A stretch of 64,000 nt of DNA from Corynebacterium meridianum (GTDB taxonomy: Bacteria; Actinomycetota; Actinomycetes; Mycobacteriales; Mycobacteriaceae), in NCBI RefSeq assembly GCF_016342265.1, contig NZ_JAEIOS010000011.1:682001-746000 (forward strand). The letters are read 5' to 3'. Made by a program: the position numbers and the translations under genes. This document shows, piece by piece, positions 1-8,732 of this stretch (position 1 is the first letter of the stretch; every line of letters starts with the position of its first letter). The notes beneath the pieces are model-generated. The model had not been told where the DNA came from and did no database searches. It was given only the letters and a program-made list of their open reading frames with translations.

Positions 1-861
1 GGACGACGGAGGATGAGCCACGGAGATTCCGGGCCGGATGATCCGTCTCCGGGAATCCTGTCGGCTCTCCAGGTCCCCCTCCCCCACTGTTGACGCCCCT
101 GAGAATCCGGTGCGGCTCCACCATCGACGTGAATGGCGCTCGTGACTGGATTCTGCTGTGTGTCGTCCCCGCTCCGGGACATCAGTTCACCTCCCCTCTC
201 CCTCGCCCGCCACGGCAATCGTGATGGAACCGCCGGCTGTGCCCCGGAGACGATCCCCGGTCACCGCTGTTCGGTTCCGTGACCGCTGCACCGGGGACAT
301 GGCGTTCACGTCCGTGGGTTTCCTGCGGCTTCATCTCCCATTGACGGGAACGGCCGGTCGGGTTTTTCAGCCGTGCGACGGGCGGGCGGGGCGAGGACGC
401 GCCGGTGTTTCCAGTGGTCGGAGTCGTCGACGTCAGTGTCCGGACGGCGCGTGTCCCCGGGCCCGGATCCCCGTCCGCTGGAATGACGGAGCTGCAGCCT
501 CCCTCCGTTGATTCCGGGGACAGGGATCCGGGATCACGTGGCGAAATCTGCACCAGCGTCGTCCGTGTATCCGCCGTACGTCCGGATCTGTGTCCCCGGC
601 CCCGCCATCCGTGGCTGGGCCCCGGGCGGATCGGGATCGGGGCGGTGTTCGCGGGATTGATCATGCCCCCCTCACGACCGCGACCGGATAAGCGGTCCGG
701 TTCGTTCGGGATGACGCATCGTTCGGTGACCCCGGGGGAGCTCCTCCCCGGCTCACACCCCTCCGCCACCTCGCTGAGGGCGGGCGGTCGACGGTGATCG
801 GCCCCGCCCGGGCCTGCGATCACGGTGTCCCGGTTGCGGGAATCCGTGTCCGACCGGGATT
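1..861. other. Gene-poor GC-rich stretch left of glnE
   Basis: I see no convincing gene here. Open frames of 117, 130 and 213 codons exist on both strands, but they overlap each other, are rich in Arg, Pro, Ser and Gly, and show no recognisable domain or ribosome-binding site. A short inverted repeat (GAATCC at about 840 and GGATTC at about 858) overlaps the glnE stop codon and may contribute to its termination, but no T-tract follows it. The stretch could be decayed sequence or a long spacer. No reading frame clearly enters from the left edge. Confidence 0.5.
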
Positions 862-3800
862 CTACGGTTCGAAGGTGGGGTCACCCCAGAACACCTCGTC
901 GACGACCTGCCGGGCCCGACGGGTGACCTTCAGGTAGTACTCGAGAAACTCCTGGTACCGGCTCGGTTCCCAGCCTGCTGCACCGGCGACCTGCGCCAGT
1001 TGTGGCCCGGCCGGTGGGAGCTGGTCGGTCCGTTTTCCGCGGACCAGGACCAGCGCGTTGCGGGCGCGGGTGGCGGTCAGCCACGCGGTCCGGAGCCTTT
1101 CGACCTTGCCGGCCTCGAGGATGTCGTGGTTCTCGATGACGTCGAGTACCTCGAGTGTCGAGGTGTTGTGCAGCTCCGGGATCTGGTGTGCGTGCAGCAT
1201 GGTGAGCAGCTGGACGGTCCACTCGATGTCGGTGAGGGCACCGCGTCCGAGTTTGGTGTGTGTGTTCCGGTCAGCTCCGCGGGGGAGCCGTTCGTTGTCC
1301 ACCCGGGCCTTCATCCGTCGGACCTCGCGGACCGTATCGGTACTGATGCCCTCCGGGGGATAGCGGAACTTGTCGATGGTGGTGAGGAACCGCTCCCCTA
1401 CCTCCGGGTCACCGGCGATGGCGGTCGCCCGGAGCAGTGCCTGGATCTCCCACGTCTCCCCCCATTTCCCGTAGTACTTGTCGTAGGAGTCCACGGTGCG
1501 GACGATCGCCCCCGAGCGTCCTTCCGGCCGGAGACCCAGGTCGACCTCCAGTGGTGGATCGTCGCTCGGTTTGGACAGGCGTCGCCGAAGGCGGTCACAG
1601 ATCCCGACGGCCCATTTCACGGCATCGGAGTCGTTGACTCCCTCGGTCGGTTCGCACACGAACATCACGTCCGCGTCGGAACCGTAGCCGAGTTCGGAGC
1701 CACCGAGCCGCCCCATTCCGATGACGGCGATCCGGGCGGGTGGCCCCTCGTCGGAATCCGCTTCGGGCGCGGCGGCTATCTCCACCTGCAGGGCAGCCTC
1801 CAGAACAGCGTCCCAGACGAGCGACAGGCTCCGACAGACCTCCTTGACGTCCATCATTCCCAGCAGATCTGCGGCGGCCACCCTGGCGAGTTCTGCCCGA
1901 CGGAGCGAGCGGGCGGTCGCGATGGCCTTGTCGGGATTGGAGTGCCTGCAGGCGGCGCTGACGAGCGACCTGGATACCGTGTCCGGGTTGGTGTCCAGGA
2001 GTTTCGGCCCGTTCGCCCCGTCGCCCAGGCGTTTTACGGTGTCCGGGGTGGATAGGATCAGGTCGGATACGTAGGGCGAGTTCCCGAGAATCTTCATCAG
2101 GCGCTGGCCGACAATGCCCTCGTCCCGCAGCATGCGCAGGAACCACTGCCGGTCGGTGACGGCCTCGGACAGCTTCCTGTAGTTGAGCAGGCCTGCGTCC
2201 GGATCGGCGGTGGTGGACAGCCACTCCATGAGGGTGGGCAGGAGCATCGCCTGGATCTTCGCCCGGCGTGAACCCCCGGACGCCAGTGCCTGCAGGTGCT
2301 CGTAGGCACGGTCGGGGAACTGGTAGCGGAGGGCGGCGAGCTGGAGCTTCGCAGATTCCGCGGAGAGCCGGAGCGTCTCGACGGGCAGATTGACCACGGA
2401 GTTGAGAAGCGGCCGGTAGAACAGTTTGGCGTGCAGCGACGAGATCTGGCGGACGACCCGGCGGTGTTCCTCGAGCATGGCGACCGGGAGGGATGTGTGC
2501 CCGGATCCACGGATCCCGGAGGTTCGCGCGAGCCAACGCAGCGCGGCCTCGTCGTCGGGTTCGGGCATGGTGTGCGTGCGGCGGACACGCTGCAGCTGGA
2601 GCCGGTGTTCGAGCAGCCGCATGAATTCGTACGCGCCGATCAGGTTCTGTCCGTCCTCGCGGCCGATGTAGCCGGCCTCGATGAGGGCGCCGAGCGCGTC
2701 GACGGTGGATGTGACCCGCAGTGTCTCGTCGGACCTGCCGTGCACCATCTGCAGCAGTTGGACGGCGAATTCGACGTCGCGGAGTCCGCCCCGGCCGAGT
2801 TTGAGTTCGCGGTCGCGGAGGTTCTCCGGGACGTTGTCGATCACCCGGCGGCGCATCGCCTGGACATCATCGACGAAGCTCTCCCGCCGGCTGGCGTCCC
2901 ACACCATCGGGTTCAGTGCGTCGAGGTAGGCGTGCCCGAGTCCCCGGTCGCCGGTCATGGGGCGGGCCTTGAGCAGTGCCTGGAACTCCCAGGTGTGGGC
3001 CCACCGCTTGTAGTACGCGATGTGGGATTCGAGGGTGCGGACGAGTGCTCCGTGCTTGCCCTCCGGTCGGAGGGCCGCGTCGACCTCGAAGAACGCACGG
3101 CAGCCGATGCGGATGAACTCGCCGGCGAGACGGGTCGCGCGACTGTGCGACGGTTCGGCGATGAAGATGACGTCGACGTCGGAGATGTAGTTCAGCTCGC
3201 GGGCGCCGCACTTGCCCATCGCCATGACGGAGATACGGGTGTCGAGAGGTTTGTCGCCGTAGACCCCGCCGACGGCGACGGCCAGTGCCGCGGTCAGTGC
3301 GGCGTCGGCGAGGTCGGTGAGCAGGCCGGCGACGACCGTGAAGGGGACCTCGGGTTGTCCGACGCGGCGTGGTGATTCGGGGTAGGTGCCGGCGAGATCG
3401 TGGGCGGCGATCCGCATGAGCAGGGTCCGGTAGGTGCGGCGCAGTTCCTGCTCGGCCTCCCTGCCGGTCATCCGCGCCCGGTAAGTGCCCGCCGCGGAGA
3501 GGTACTCGTTGGCGGCGTCATCGGATTCCGCGCCGTCGGGGAGGTCGAATACGGCCGGGATGGCGTCGACGCAGCCGAGCATCGCCTGTGTCATCTCGGC
3601 ACGGTCGGGGGCGGGCTTGGCGAGGAGGGGCCAGAGTCCGGGATTGGCGACGAGGTGATCGCCGAGCGCCGTGGACGCGCCAAGCAGGGAGATCAGCCGC
3701 ACGCGGAGGGGGATGTCCTCGCGCAGTTGCCGGTCGAGTTCGCGGCGGGAGTCCCCCATCTCCCCCTTCGGTACCCCGTCGGCGGCGTCGAGGGCCTCCA

Positions 3801-3984
3801 TCAGCCGGATCAGGGAGTTCAACGCGAGATCCGGGTCACCGGCCCCGGACAGCGCCCAGAGGAGGTCGACGGATTCCGGGTTCATCCATCCGAGCCAGTC
3901 GAGATCCCGCGCGGCACCGGAGCCGTTGAGGCTGAGGCCCGCCGGGGTGGGCAGGGTTCTGCGGGTCGATCGGGCGTGTTTCAT
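862..3984 (-). CDS. glnE: Bifunctional glutamine synthetase adenylyltransferase/deadenylase
   Basis: GlnE attaches AMP to, or removes it from, a tyrosine of type I glutamine synthetase according to nitrogen status. The 1040-residue protein has the expected two nucleotidyltransferase modules. The N-terminal (adenylyl-removing) module carries GKCGARELNYISDVDV near residue 258. The C-terminal (adenylylating) module carries GRLGGSELGYGSDADV near residue 755. Both keep the G-x-x-E-L-x-Y-x-S-D-x-D pattern that supplies the metal-binding aspartates. Each is followed by the helical GlnD-PII-uridylyltransferase-like domain (GRGGLRDVEFAVQLLQ and GRGALTDIEWTVQLL). The ATG lies 56 nt after glnA2 on the same strand, so the two are probably co-transcribed, as in other actinobacteria (Rv2221c/Rv2222c). 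Confidence 0.97.
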   Translation of the reverse strand: MKHARSTRRTLPTPAGLSLNGSGAARDLDWLGWMNPESVDLLWALSGAGDPDLALNSLIRLMEALDAADGVPKGEMGDSRRELDRQLREDIPLRVRLISLLGASTALGDHLVANPGLWPLLAKPAPDRAEMTQAMLGCVDAIPAVFDLPDGAESDDAANEYLSAAGTYRARMTGREAEQELRRTYRTLLMRIAAHDLAGTYPESPRRVGQPEVPFTVVAGLLTDLADAALTAALAVAVGGVYGDKPLDTRISVMAMGKCGARELNYISDVDVIFIAEPSHSRATRLAGEFIRIGCRAFFEVDAALRPEGKHGALVRTLESHIAYYKRWAHTWEFQALLKARPMTGDRGLGHAYLDALNPMVWDASRRESFVDDVQAMRRRVIDNVPENLRDRELKLGRGGLRDVEFAVQLLQMVHGRSDETLRVTSTVDALGALIEAGYIGREDGQNLIGAYEFMRLLEHRLQLQRVRRTHTMPEPDDEAALRWLARTSGIRGSGHTSLPVAMLEEHRRVVRQISSLHAKLFYRPLLNSVVNLPVETLRLSAESAKLQLAALRYQFPDRAYEHLQALASGGSRRAKIQAMLLPTLMEWLSTTADPDAGLLNYRKLSEAVTDRQWFLRMLRDEGIVGQRLMKILGNSPYVSDLILSTPDTVKRLGDGANGPKLLDTNPDTVSRSLVSAACRHSNPDKAIATARSLRRAELARVAAADLLGMMDVKEVCRSLSLVWDAVLEAALQVEIAAAPEADSDEGPPARIAVIGMGRLGGSELGYGSDADVMFVCEPTEGVNDSDAVKWAVGICDRLRRRLSKPSDDPPLEVDLGLRPEGRSGAIVRTVDSYDKYYGKWGETWEIQALLRATAIAGDPEVGERFLTTIDKFRYPPEGISTDTVREVRRMKARVDNERLPRGADRNTHTKLGRGALTDIEWTVQLLTMLHAHQIPELHNTSTLEVLDVIENHDILEAGKVERLRTAWLTATRARNALVLVRGKRTDQLPPAGPQLAQVAGAAGWEPSRYQEFLEYYLKVTRRARQVVDEVFWGDPTFEP

Positions 3985-4040
3985 GCTGGGTCAGGGTCCT
4001 GACTGGGGGCCTGTCCCTGGCCCCCGGAGACATCGGCGGG

Positions 4041-5381
4041 TCAGTAGTCGAGGTTGGTGCGCAGCTCCCACTGGGTGATCTGCGCCTGGTATTCGTGCCA
4101 TTCCCGCCACTTGTTGCGCAGGAAGAACTCGAAGACGTGCTCCCCGAGGGTCTCGGCTACGAGTTCCGACTGCTCCATGAGCCGCAGCGCCTGATCCAGT
4201 GAGGTGGGCAGGTCCTTGTAGCCCAGGGCGCGCCGTTCGCGGCGGGTCAGTGAGGAGATGTCGTCCTCCGCGGGCTCACCGAGCTCGTAGCCCTCGCGGA
4301 TGCCCTTGAGCCCGGCCGCCAGAAGCACCGAGTAGGCGAGGTACGGGTTGCTCCCGGAGTCGAGGTTGCGGACCTCGACACGCCTGGATTCCACGTTGCC
4401 GGGCCGGTAGTTCGGGACCCGGATCAGTGCGGACCGGTTGGACAGGCCCCAGGTGGCGGAGGTGGGGGCCTCGGATCCGAAGACGATCCGCTTGTAGGAG
4501 TTGACCCACTGGTTGGTGACGGCGGAGATCTCGGGGGCGTGCTCGATGATGCCCGCGATGAAGCTGCGTGCGGTCCGCGAGAGGTTGTAGGGGTCGTCCG
4601 GGTCGTGGAAGGCGTTGGTGTCGCCCTCGAAGAGGGACATGTGGGTGTGCATTCCGGAACCGGCGTGGTCGGTGAAGGGTTTCGGCATGAACGTTGCGCG
4701 CACGTTGTTGAGCAGTGCGACCTGCTTGATCAGGTAGCGGAAGCTCATGATGTTGTCGCTCATCGTGAGCGCATCGGCGTACCGGAGGTCGATCTCCTGC
4801 TGGCCCGGGGCGGTCTCGTGGTGGGAGAACTCCACGGAGATGCCCATGTACTCCAGGGCCTCGATCGCGTCGCGGCGAAAGTTCGGGGCGTCGTCGTGCA
4901 CCGCCTGGTCGAAATATCCGCCGTTGTCGGTGGGTACCGGTGGTTGACCGTCGGTGTCGAGGGATTTGACCAGGAAGAACTCGATCTCCGGGTGGATGTT
5001 GCACACGAATCCGTCGTCGGCCGCGGCGGTCATCTGACGGCGCAGCACCTGCCGCGGGTCGGCCCAGGACGGCTGGCCGTCGGGCATCGTGATGTCGCAG
5101 AACATCCGAGCCTGCTTGGGTGAACTCTCGTCCCGGTCGAACGGGAGCACCTGGAACGTCGAGGGGTCCGGGCGGGCGATGGTGTCGGCCTCGCTGACCC
5201 GGGAGAATCCCTCGATGGCGGAGCCGTCGAAGCCGATGCCGTCAGCGAACGCGGTCTCGAGCTCCGCGGGGGCGACCGCGACGGACTTCAGGTAGCCGAG
5301 GACGTCGGTGAACCAGAGCCGGACGAAGCGGATCTCCCGCTCTTCCACGGTACGCAGGACGAATTCCTGTTGGCTGTTCAT
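4041..5381 (-). CDS. glnA2: Glutamine synthetase, GSI-alpha type (GlnA2)
   Basis: Type I glutamine synthetase family, ATP-dependent ligation of ammonia to glutamate. Visible signatures are DGSAIEGF near residue 52, the metal/ATP-binding KPFTDHAGSGMHTHMSLF block near 240, and NRSALIRVPNY near 320. At 446 residues it is shorter than GSI-beta enzymes. The segment around GYKDLP lacks the GSI-beta insertion and the NLYDLP adenylylation context, so although glnE is next door this enzyme is probably not the GlnE substrate; that would be glnA1 elsewhere. I prefer the ATG at 5381: a -10 hexamer TACAGT (5390-5395, minus strand) ends 8 nt upstream, giving a near-leaderless mRNA. A TTG three codons upstream is possible but less likely. 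Confidence 0.93.
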   Translation of the reverse strand: MNSQQEFVLRTVEEREIRFVRLWFTDVLGYLKSVAVAPAELETAFADGIGFDGSAIEGFSRVSEADTIARPDPSTFQVLPFDRDESSPKQARMFCDITMPDGQPSWADPRQVLRRQMTAAADDGFVCNIHPEIEFFLVKSLDTDGQPPVPTDNGGYFDQAVHDDAPNFRRDAIEALEYMGISVEFSHHETAPGQQEIDLRYADALTMSDNIMSFRYLIKQVALLNNVRATFMPKPFTDHAGSGMHTHMSLFEGDTNAFHDPDDPYNLSRTARSFIAGIIEHAPEISAVTNQWVNSYKRIVFGSEAPTSATWGLSNRSALIRVPNYRPGNVESRRVEVRNLDSGSNPYLAYSVLLAAGLKGIREGYELGEPAEDDISSLTRRERRALGYKDLPTSLDQALRLMEQSELVAETLGEHVFEFFLRNKWREWHEYQAQITQWELRTNLDY

Positions 5382-5508
5382 GACATCCAACTGTAGCGGT
5401 CCGGACTCCCCGGGTCAGGGGTAAACTCGTCGACCGCCCGAGATCTCATCCTGATCCGGGGGAGCGCAACATGAGAACACCGCTCGAACACTGCGAGGAG
5501 GACAACCG
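5382..5508. promoter_or_regulatory. Divergent promoters of glnA2 (-) and pip (+)
   Basis: The minus-strand -10 hexamer TACAGT lies at 5390-5395, just before the glnA2 ATG. A plus-strand -10 hexamer TAAACT lies at 5422-5427, predicting a pip transcript starting near 5434 with a leader of about 75 nt. Neither has a strong -35. Confidence 0.5.
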
Positions 5509-6519
5509 GTGCCCACGGAATTTCACCCGGCGACCGAGGCACACGAGACCGGACGTCTCGCCGTCGGGGACGGACAGCTGATCCACTACGAGGTGCACGG
5601 CAACCCGGAGGGACGACCCGTGGTCGTCGTGCACGGCGGGCCCGGCGGGGCGAGTGATCCAACGGTCTCCCGGTTCTTCGATCCGGAACGCTACCGCGTG
5701 ATCATGTTCGATCAGCGGGGCTGCGGGCGGTCGACACCGCATCTCGCGGATCCGGCGGTCGACCTCGACCGCGCCCTGGCGAAGAACACCACCGCGCACC
5801 TCATCTCGGACATGGAGAAGCTGCGTGAGCATCTCGGGGTGGCCGGGTGGCAGGTGTTCGGCGGATCCTGGGGATCGACACTCTCACTGGCGTACGCCCA
5901 GGCGCACCCGGACCGGGTCCGGGAACTCGTCCTGAGGGGCGTGTTCCTGCTCCGACGCAGTGAGCTGGACTGGTTCTACAACGGCGGGGCGGACCACCTG
6001 TTCCCGGATCTCTGGGAGGGCTACCTCGAGCCGGTGCGGCGCGCCCACGGTGGCGGCGATGTCGCGGGCCTCGATCTCATCGCGGAGTATCACCGGCTGC
6101 TGTCCGACCCGGACCGGGCGATCGCGCTGCGGGCGGCACGCGCCTGGACGACCTGGGAGAAGTCGACCTCCGCACTGGTGGTCCCGGACGACGTCGACGG
6201 GAACCTGCCCGACGACTACGCGCTCGCCTTCGCGCGGATCGAGAACCACTACTTCTTCAACGGCGCGTTTCTGCGGGACGGCCAACTGCTGGAGAAGTCC
6301 AACATCGACCGGATCCGGCACATCCCGGCGGTGATCGTCCAGGGGCGCTATGACGTGGTGTGCCCCGCGCGGAGCGCATGGGATCTGCACCGGGCCTGGC
6401 CGGAGGCGGATCTGACCATCTGCCCCACCTCCGGTCACTCGCAGATGGAACGGGAGATATCCCGGGCTCTCGTCGCAGCCACAGACCGATTCGCGGACGC
6501 ATCGCCGGAGAGCTGCTGA
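5509..6519 (+). CDS. pip: Prolyl aminopeptidase (proline iminopeptidase)
   Basis: Alpha/beta-hydrolase of the S33 family that releases N-terminal proline from peptides, probably cytoplasmic since no signal peptide is visible. The 336-residue length is typical. The sequence shows the oxyanion-hole region HGGPGG near residue 42, DQRGCGRS near 68, the nucleophile elbow GGSWGS with Ser120, an acid residue in QGRYDVVCP near 283 and the catalytic histidine in TSGHSQME near 312. The start is a GTG preceded by a strong AGGAGG ribosome-binding site. It is divergent from glnA2. Confidence 0.93.
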   Translation: MPTEFHPATEAHETGRLAVGDGQLIHYEVHGNPEGRPVVVVHGGPGGASDPTVSRFFDPERYRVIMFDQRGCGRSTPHLADPAVDLDRALAKNTTAHLISDMEKLREHLGVAGWQVFGGSWGSTLSLAYAQAHPDRVRELVLRGVFLLRRSELDWFYNGGADHLFPDLWEGYLEPVRRAHGGGDVAGLDLIAEYHRLLSDPDRAIALRAARAWTTWEKSTSALVVPDDVDGNLPDDYALAFARIENHYFFNGAFLRDGQLLEKSNIDRIRHIPAVIVQGRYDVVCPARSAWDLHRAWPEADLTICPTSGHSQMEREISRALVAATDRFADASPESC

Positions 6520-6584
6520 TCTGCGCCGCCCCCGCTCCGGTTGCTCCCCTATGCAGGGGAGATAAAGCTGGTAGAAACGGACGC

Positions 6585-8243
6585 ATGTCCACTCGTGAGT
6601 TTTTTGAGGTCGAAGCGAAATTCGCCGTCACCGACGACACGGAGGTCCCGGATCTGACCGGGATCGCCGGCGTGGACGGGGTCGCGGATACCGCCGTACA
6701 CGAACTGTCCGCCGTCTACTACGACACCGGGGATCTGCGGCTCACCCGTTCGAGGATCACCCTGCGTCGCCGGACCGGTGGTACAGATGCCGGCTGGCAC
6801 GCGAAGCTACCGGGCGAAGGCGGGCGCAGGGAACTCCACCACGAGCTGTCCGACGATGACGCGAATACCGTTCCGGCGGCGCTCATCGATCCGGTGCGGG
6901 CCATCGTCCGGGATCTGCCGCTCGTCCCGATCGCGCGGGTGGACAACGAGCGTCACGAGTCGACGTTGACGGACTCCGGGGGCGCCGTGTGCGCCGAGTT
7001 CTGTGACGACCACGTCACCGCGTGGTCCCTGCTCCCCGACGGGGACAGGACGACCTGGCGGGAATGGGAGATAGAGCTCTCGGACGACTACGCCGGCACC
7101 GACGCCGGAGCGGACCTGATCGAATCCGCGACAGACCTGTTCGGTACCGCCGGGGCGGATCCCTCCGAAAGCCCGTCGAAGCTGGTCGCTGCGCTGGGGG
7201 ACTCCATCGATGATGCTCCGCATCCGCCGTGTGTGGCGGAGCTTGCCCCGGACTCGGCGGAGGCCGGTGTACTCGCGGTCCTGGAGCACAACTACCGCAG
7301 GCTGCTGGACTACGACCCACGGGTCCGGGTGGACGAGTGGGACTCGGTGCACCAGATGCGCGTCGCGACGCGGGAACTCCGCAGTCATCTCGAGACCTTC
7401 GACGGAGTGATGGACGGTGACCGTTACCGGGGTACCGCACGCGGACTCCGGGAACTGGCTTCGGTGCTCGGTGCCGCCCGCGATGCGGAGGTCGTCGCCG
7501 AGCGGTTCCGGGATCTCACCTCCGACGGCGGGTCGGGGGTGGTGGCTCCCGAAGCGACGGCCGCTCTCGTCGCCTCGGTCCGCGCCGACTACCGCGACGC
7601 GCACGCCCGGGTGGTCGAGTACCTGAATTCCCCCGAGTACCTCCGTCTGCTGGAGGAACTGGAGAAGCTGCTCGCCGATCCGCCGTTCCGCGGAGATGCC
7701 GATGCTCCGGGAAGCGGCGACACCGGGGACACCGCATCCGAGATACTGCTGGACCATCTCGGACGTGCGTACCGGAAACTGCTCGCGCGTCACGATCACG
7801 CGATGTCGGTGTGGGATGATCGCTCCGTTCCACTGCGTGAGCGGGAGGAGAACATCCACCGGATCCGGAAGGCCGCGAAGAAACTGCGTTACTCGGCCGA
7901 GGCCGTCGGCGCGGCTACGGGGCTCAGGACGAAGCACCTGTACAAGGCTTGCAGCAGGATGCAGTCCGTACTGGGGGACTTCCAGGACGCGGTCACCTCG
8001 CGCGATATTCTCCTGGCCAAGGCGGAGCAGGCACGTGCCGACGGCGGTGCCGACACTTTCCTCCACGGGTTGCTGTACCAGCGGGAGATGGCCAACGGCG
8101 AGCAGGCTCTCGCCGGCTACCGGAGGACGATGGATGCCGTCGTCGACGCGTATTCGGAACTGGACAACCAGCGCAGGAAAGCCCGCCGAAAGGCCGGGGA
8201 CAAGTCGGGCAGGTCAGGGAAGAAGGGCGGGAAGAAGCACTGA
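6585..8243 (+). CDS. CYTH and CHAD domain-containing protein
   Basis: This 552-residue protein has an N-terminal CYTH (triphosphate tunnel) domain with the signature E8-x-E10-x-K12 and many paired charged residues. From about residue 230 there is a C-terminal CHAD domain with conserved His/Arg segments (SVHQMRVATRELRSHLETF and KAAKKLRYSAEAVG). CYTH domains bind or hydrolyse triphosphates and polyphosphate, and CHAD domains bind polyphosphate, so a polyphosphate-related role is inferred. The last 25 residues are strongly basic (GRSGKKGGKKH), which suits polyanion binding. The ATG at 6585 begins at the CYTH signature; the frame is open further upstream but that part overlaps pip and reads like a shadow. 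It corresponds in position to Rv2226. Confidence 0.9.
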   Translation: MSTREFFEVEAKFAVTDDTEVPDLTGIAGVDGVADTAVHELSAVYYDTGDLRLTRSRITLRRRTGGTDAGWHAKLPGEGGRRELHHELSDDDANTVPAALIDPVRAIVRDLPLVPIARVDNERHESTLTDSGGAVCAEFCDDHVTAWSLLPDGDRTTWREWEIELSDDYAGTDAGADLIESATDLFGTAGADPSESPSKLVAALGDSIDDAPHPPCVAELAPDSAEAGVLAVLEHNYRRLLDYDPRVRVDEWDSVHQMRVATRELRSHLETFDGVMDGDRYRGTARGLRELASVLGAARDAEVVAERFRDLTSDGGSGVVAPEATAALVASVRADYRDAHARVVEYLNSPEYLRLLEELEKLLADPPFRGDADAPGSGDTGDTASEILLDHLGRAYRKLLARHDHAMSVWDDRSVPLREREENIHRIRKAAKKLRYSAEAVGAATGLRTKHLYKACSRMQSVLGDFQDAVTSRDILLAKAEQARADGGADTFLHGLLYQREMANGEQALAGYRRTMDAVVDAYSELDNQRRKARRKAGDKSGRSGKKGGKKH

Positions 8244-8259
8244 TCTCCTTCCCTCCGGC

Positions 8260-8493
8260 TCAGTTGCCCGCGTCCTTTTCCCAGGACGGTGCCTCACCCC
8301 ATGAGTCGTCCTCCCGGTCGAAGGAGTCCGCCTCGCGGTTGCGTTGTTCGGCGATGTCCATCGCGTGCCGGGCCTCCTCCTCGGTGTCATAGGGGCCCAT
8401 GCGGTTGGTCCAGCTGCCCTGCTTGCCGACAGACACCTCGCCGGTCTCCGGGTTGTAGTACCACTTCCGGTCTTCGGGGGTCACGGGGTCCAT
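8260..8493 (-). CDS. Small SPOR-like conserved protein
   Basis: A 77-residue acidic protein containing KWYYNPETGEVSVGKQGSW and RMGPYDTEEEARHAM. This resembles a family in corynebacteria and relatives usually annotated as SPOR domain-containing. It has no signal peptide or membrane segment, so it is probably cytoplasmic and its function is unknown. The ATG at 8493 is chosen because a GAGGAG ribosome-binding site lies about 9 nt upstream. The same frame is open further upstream, but that part is Arg-rich and is not believed. Confidence 0.75.
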   Translation of the reverse strand: MDPVTPEDRKWYYNPETGEVSVGKQGSWTNRMGPYDTEEEARHAMDIAEQRNREADSFDREDDSWGEAPSWEKDAGN

Positions 8494-8732
8494 GGGCGGG
8501 TGCTCCTCAACATCGGTACGGCGGGATACCGGCACGGTCTTCACCGACCGGCACACCGCCGGGTGGTTCCGCCGCACCGGTGACAGGCGATGCCCGTCGG
8601 TGCCATGGAGTCCAAGGGTACCGGCAGAACGGTCGGCGCGTACGGTGAAACGTCCCATCCGTGCCCGACGTCCGGTGAACCTCCGGACGACTACAGTGGG
8701 GGTGTCCGTCACCGATCCGAGGAGCCGATTTC
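8494..8732. promoter_or_regulatory. Divergent intergenic region before the galactokinase-like gene
   Basis: It contains a plus-strand -10 hexamer TACAGT at 8692-8697, about 36 nt before the TTG start at 8733, and a GAGGAG ribosome-binding site near 8719. For the minus-strand gene a TACCCT hexamer near 8615 is a weak -10 candidate. Confidence 0.4.

Noticed and set aside
182..823. 213-codon open frame on the minus strand left of glnE
   Set aside because: Arg/Pro/Gly/Ser-rich, overlaps two open frames on the other strand, no ribosome-binding site and no recognisable domain.
1000..2055. Long plus-strand open frame (351 codons) antisense to glnE
   Set aside because: Lies wholly inside a well supported gene; typical high-GC antisense shadow.
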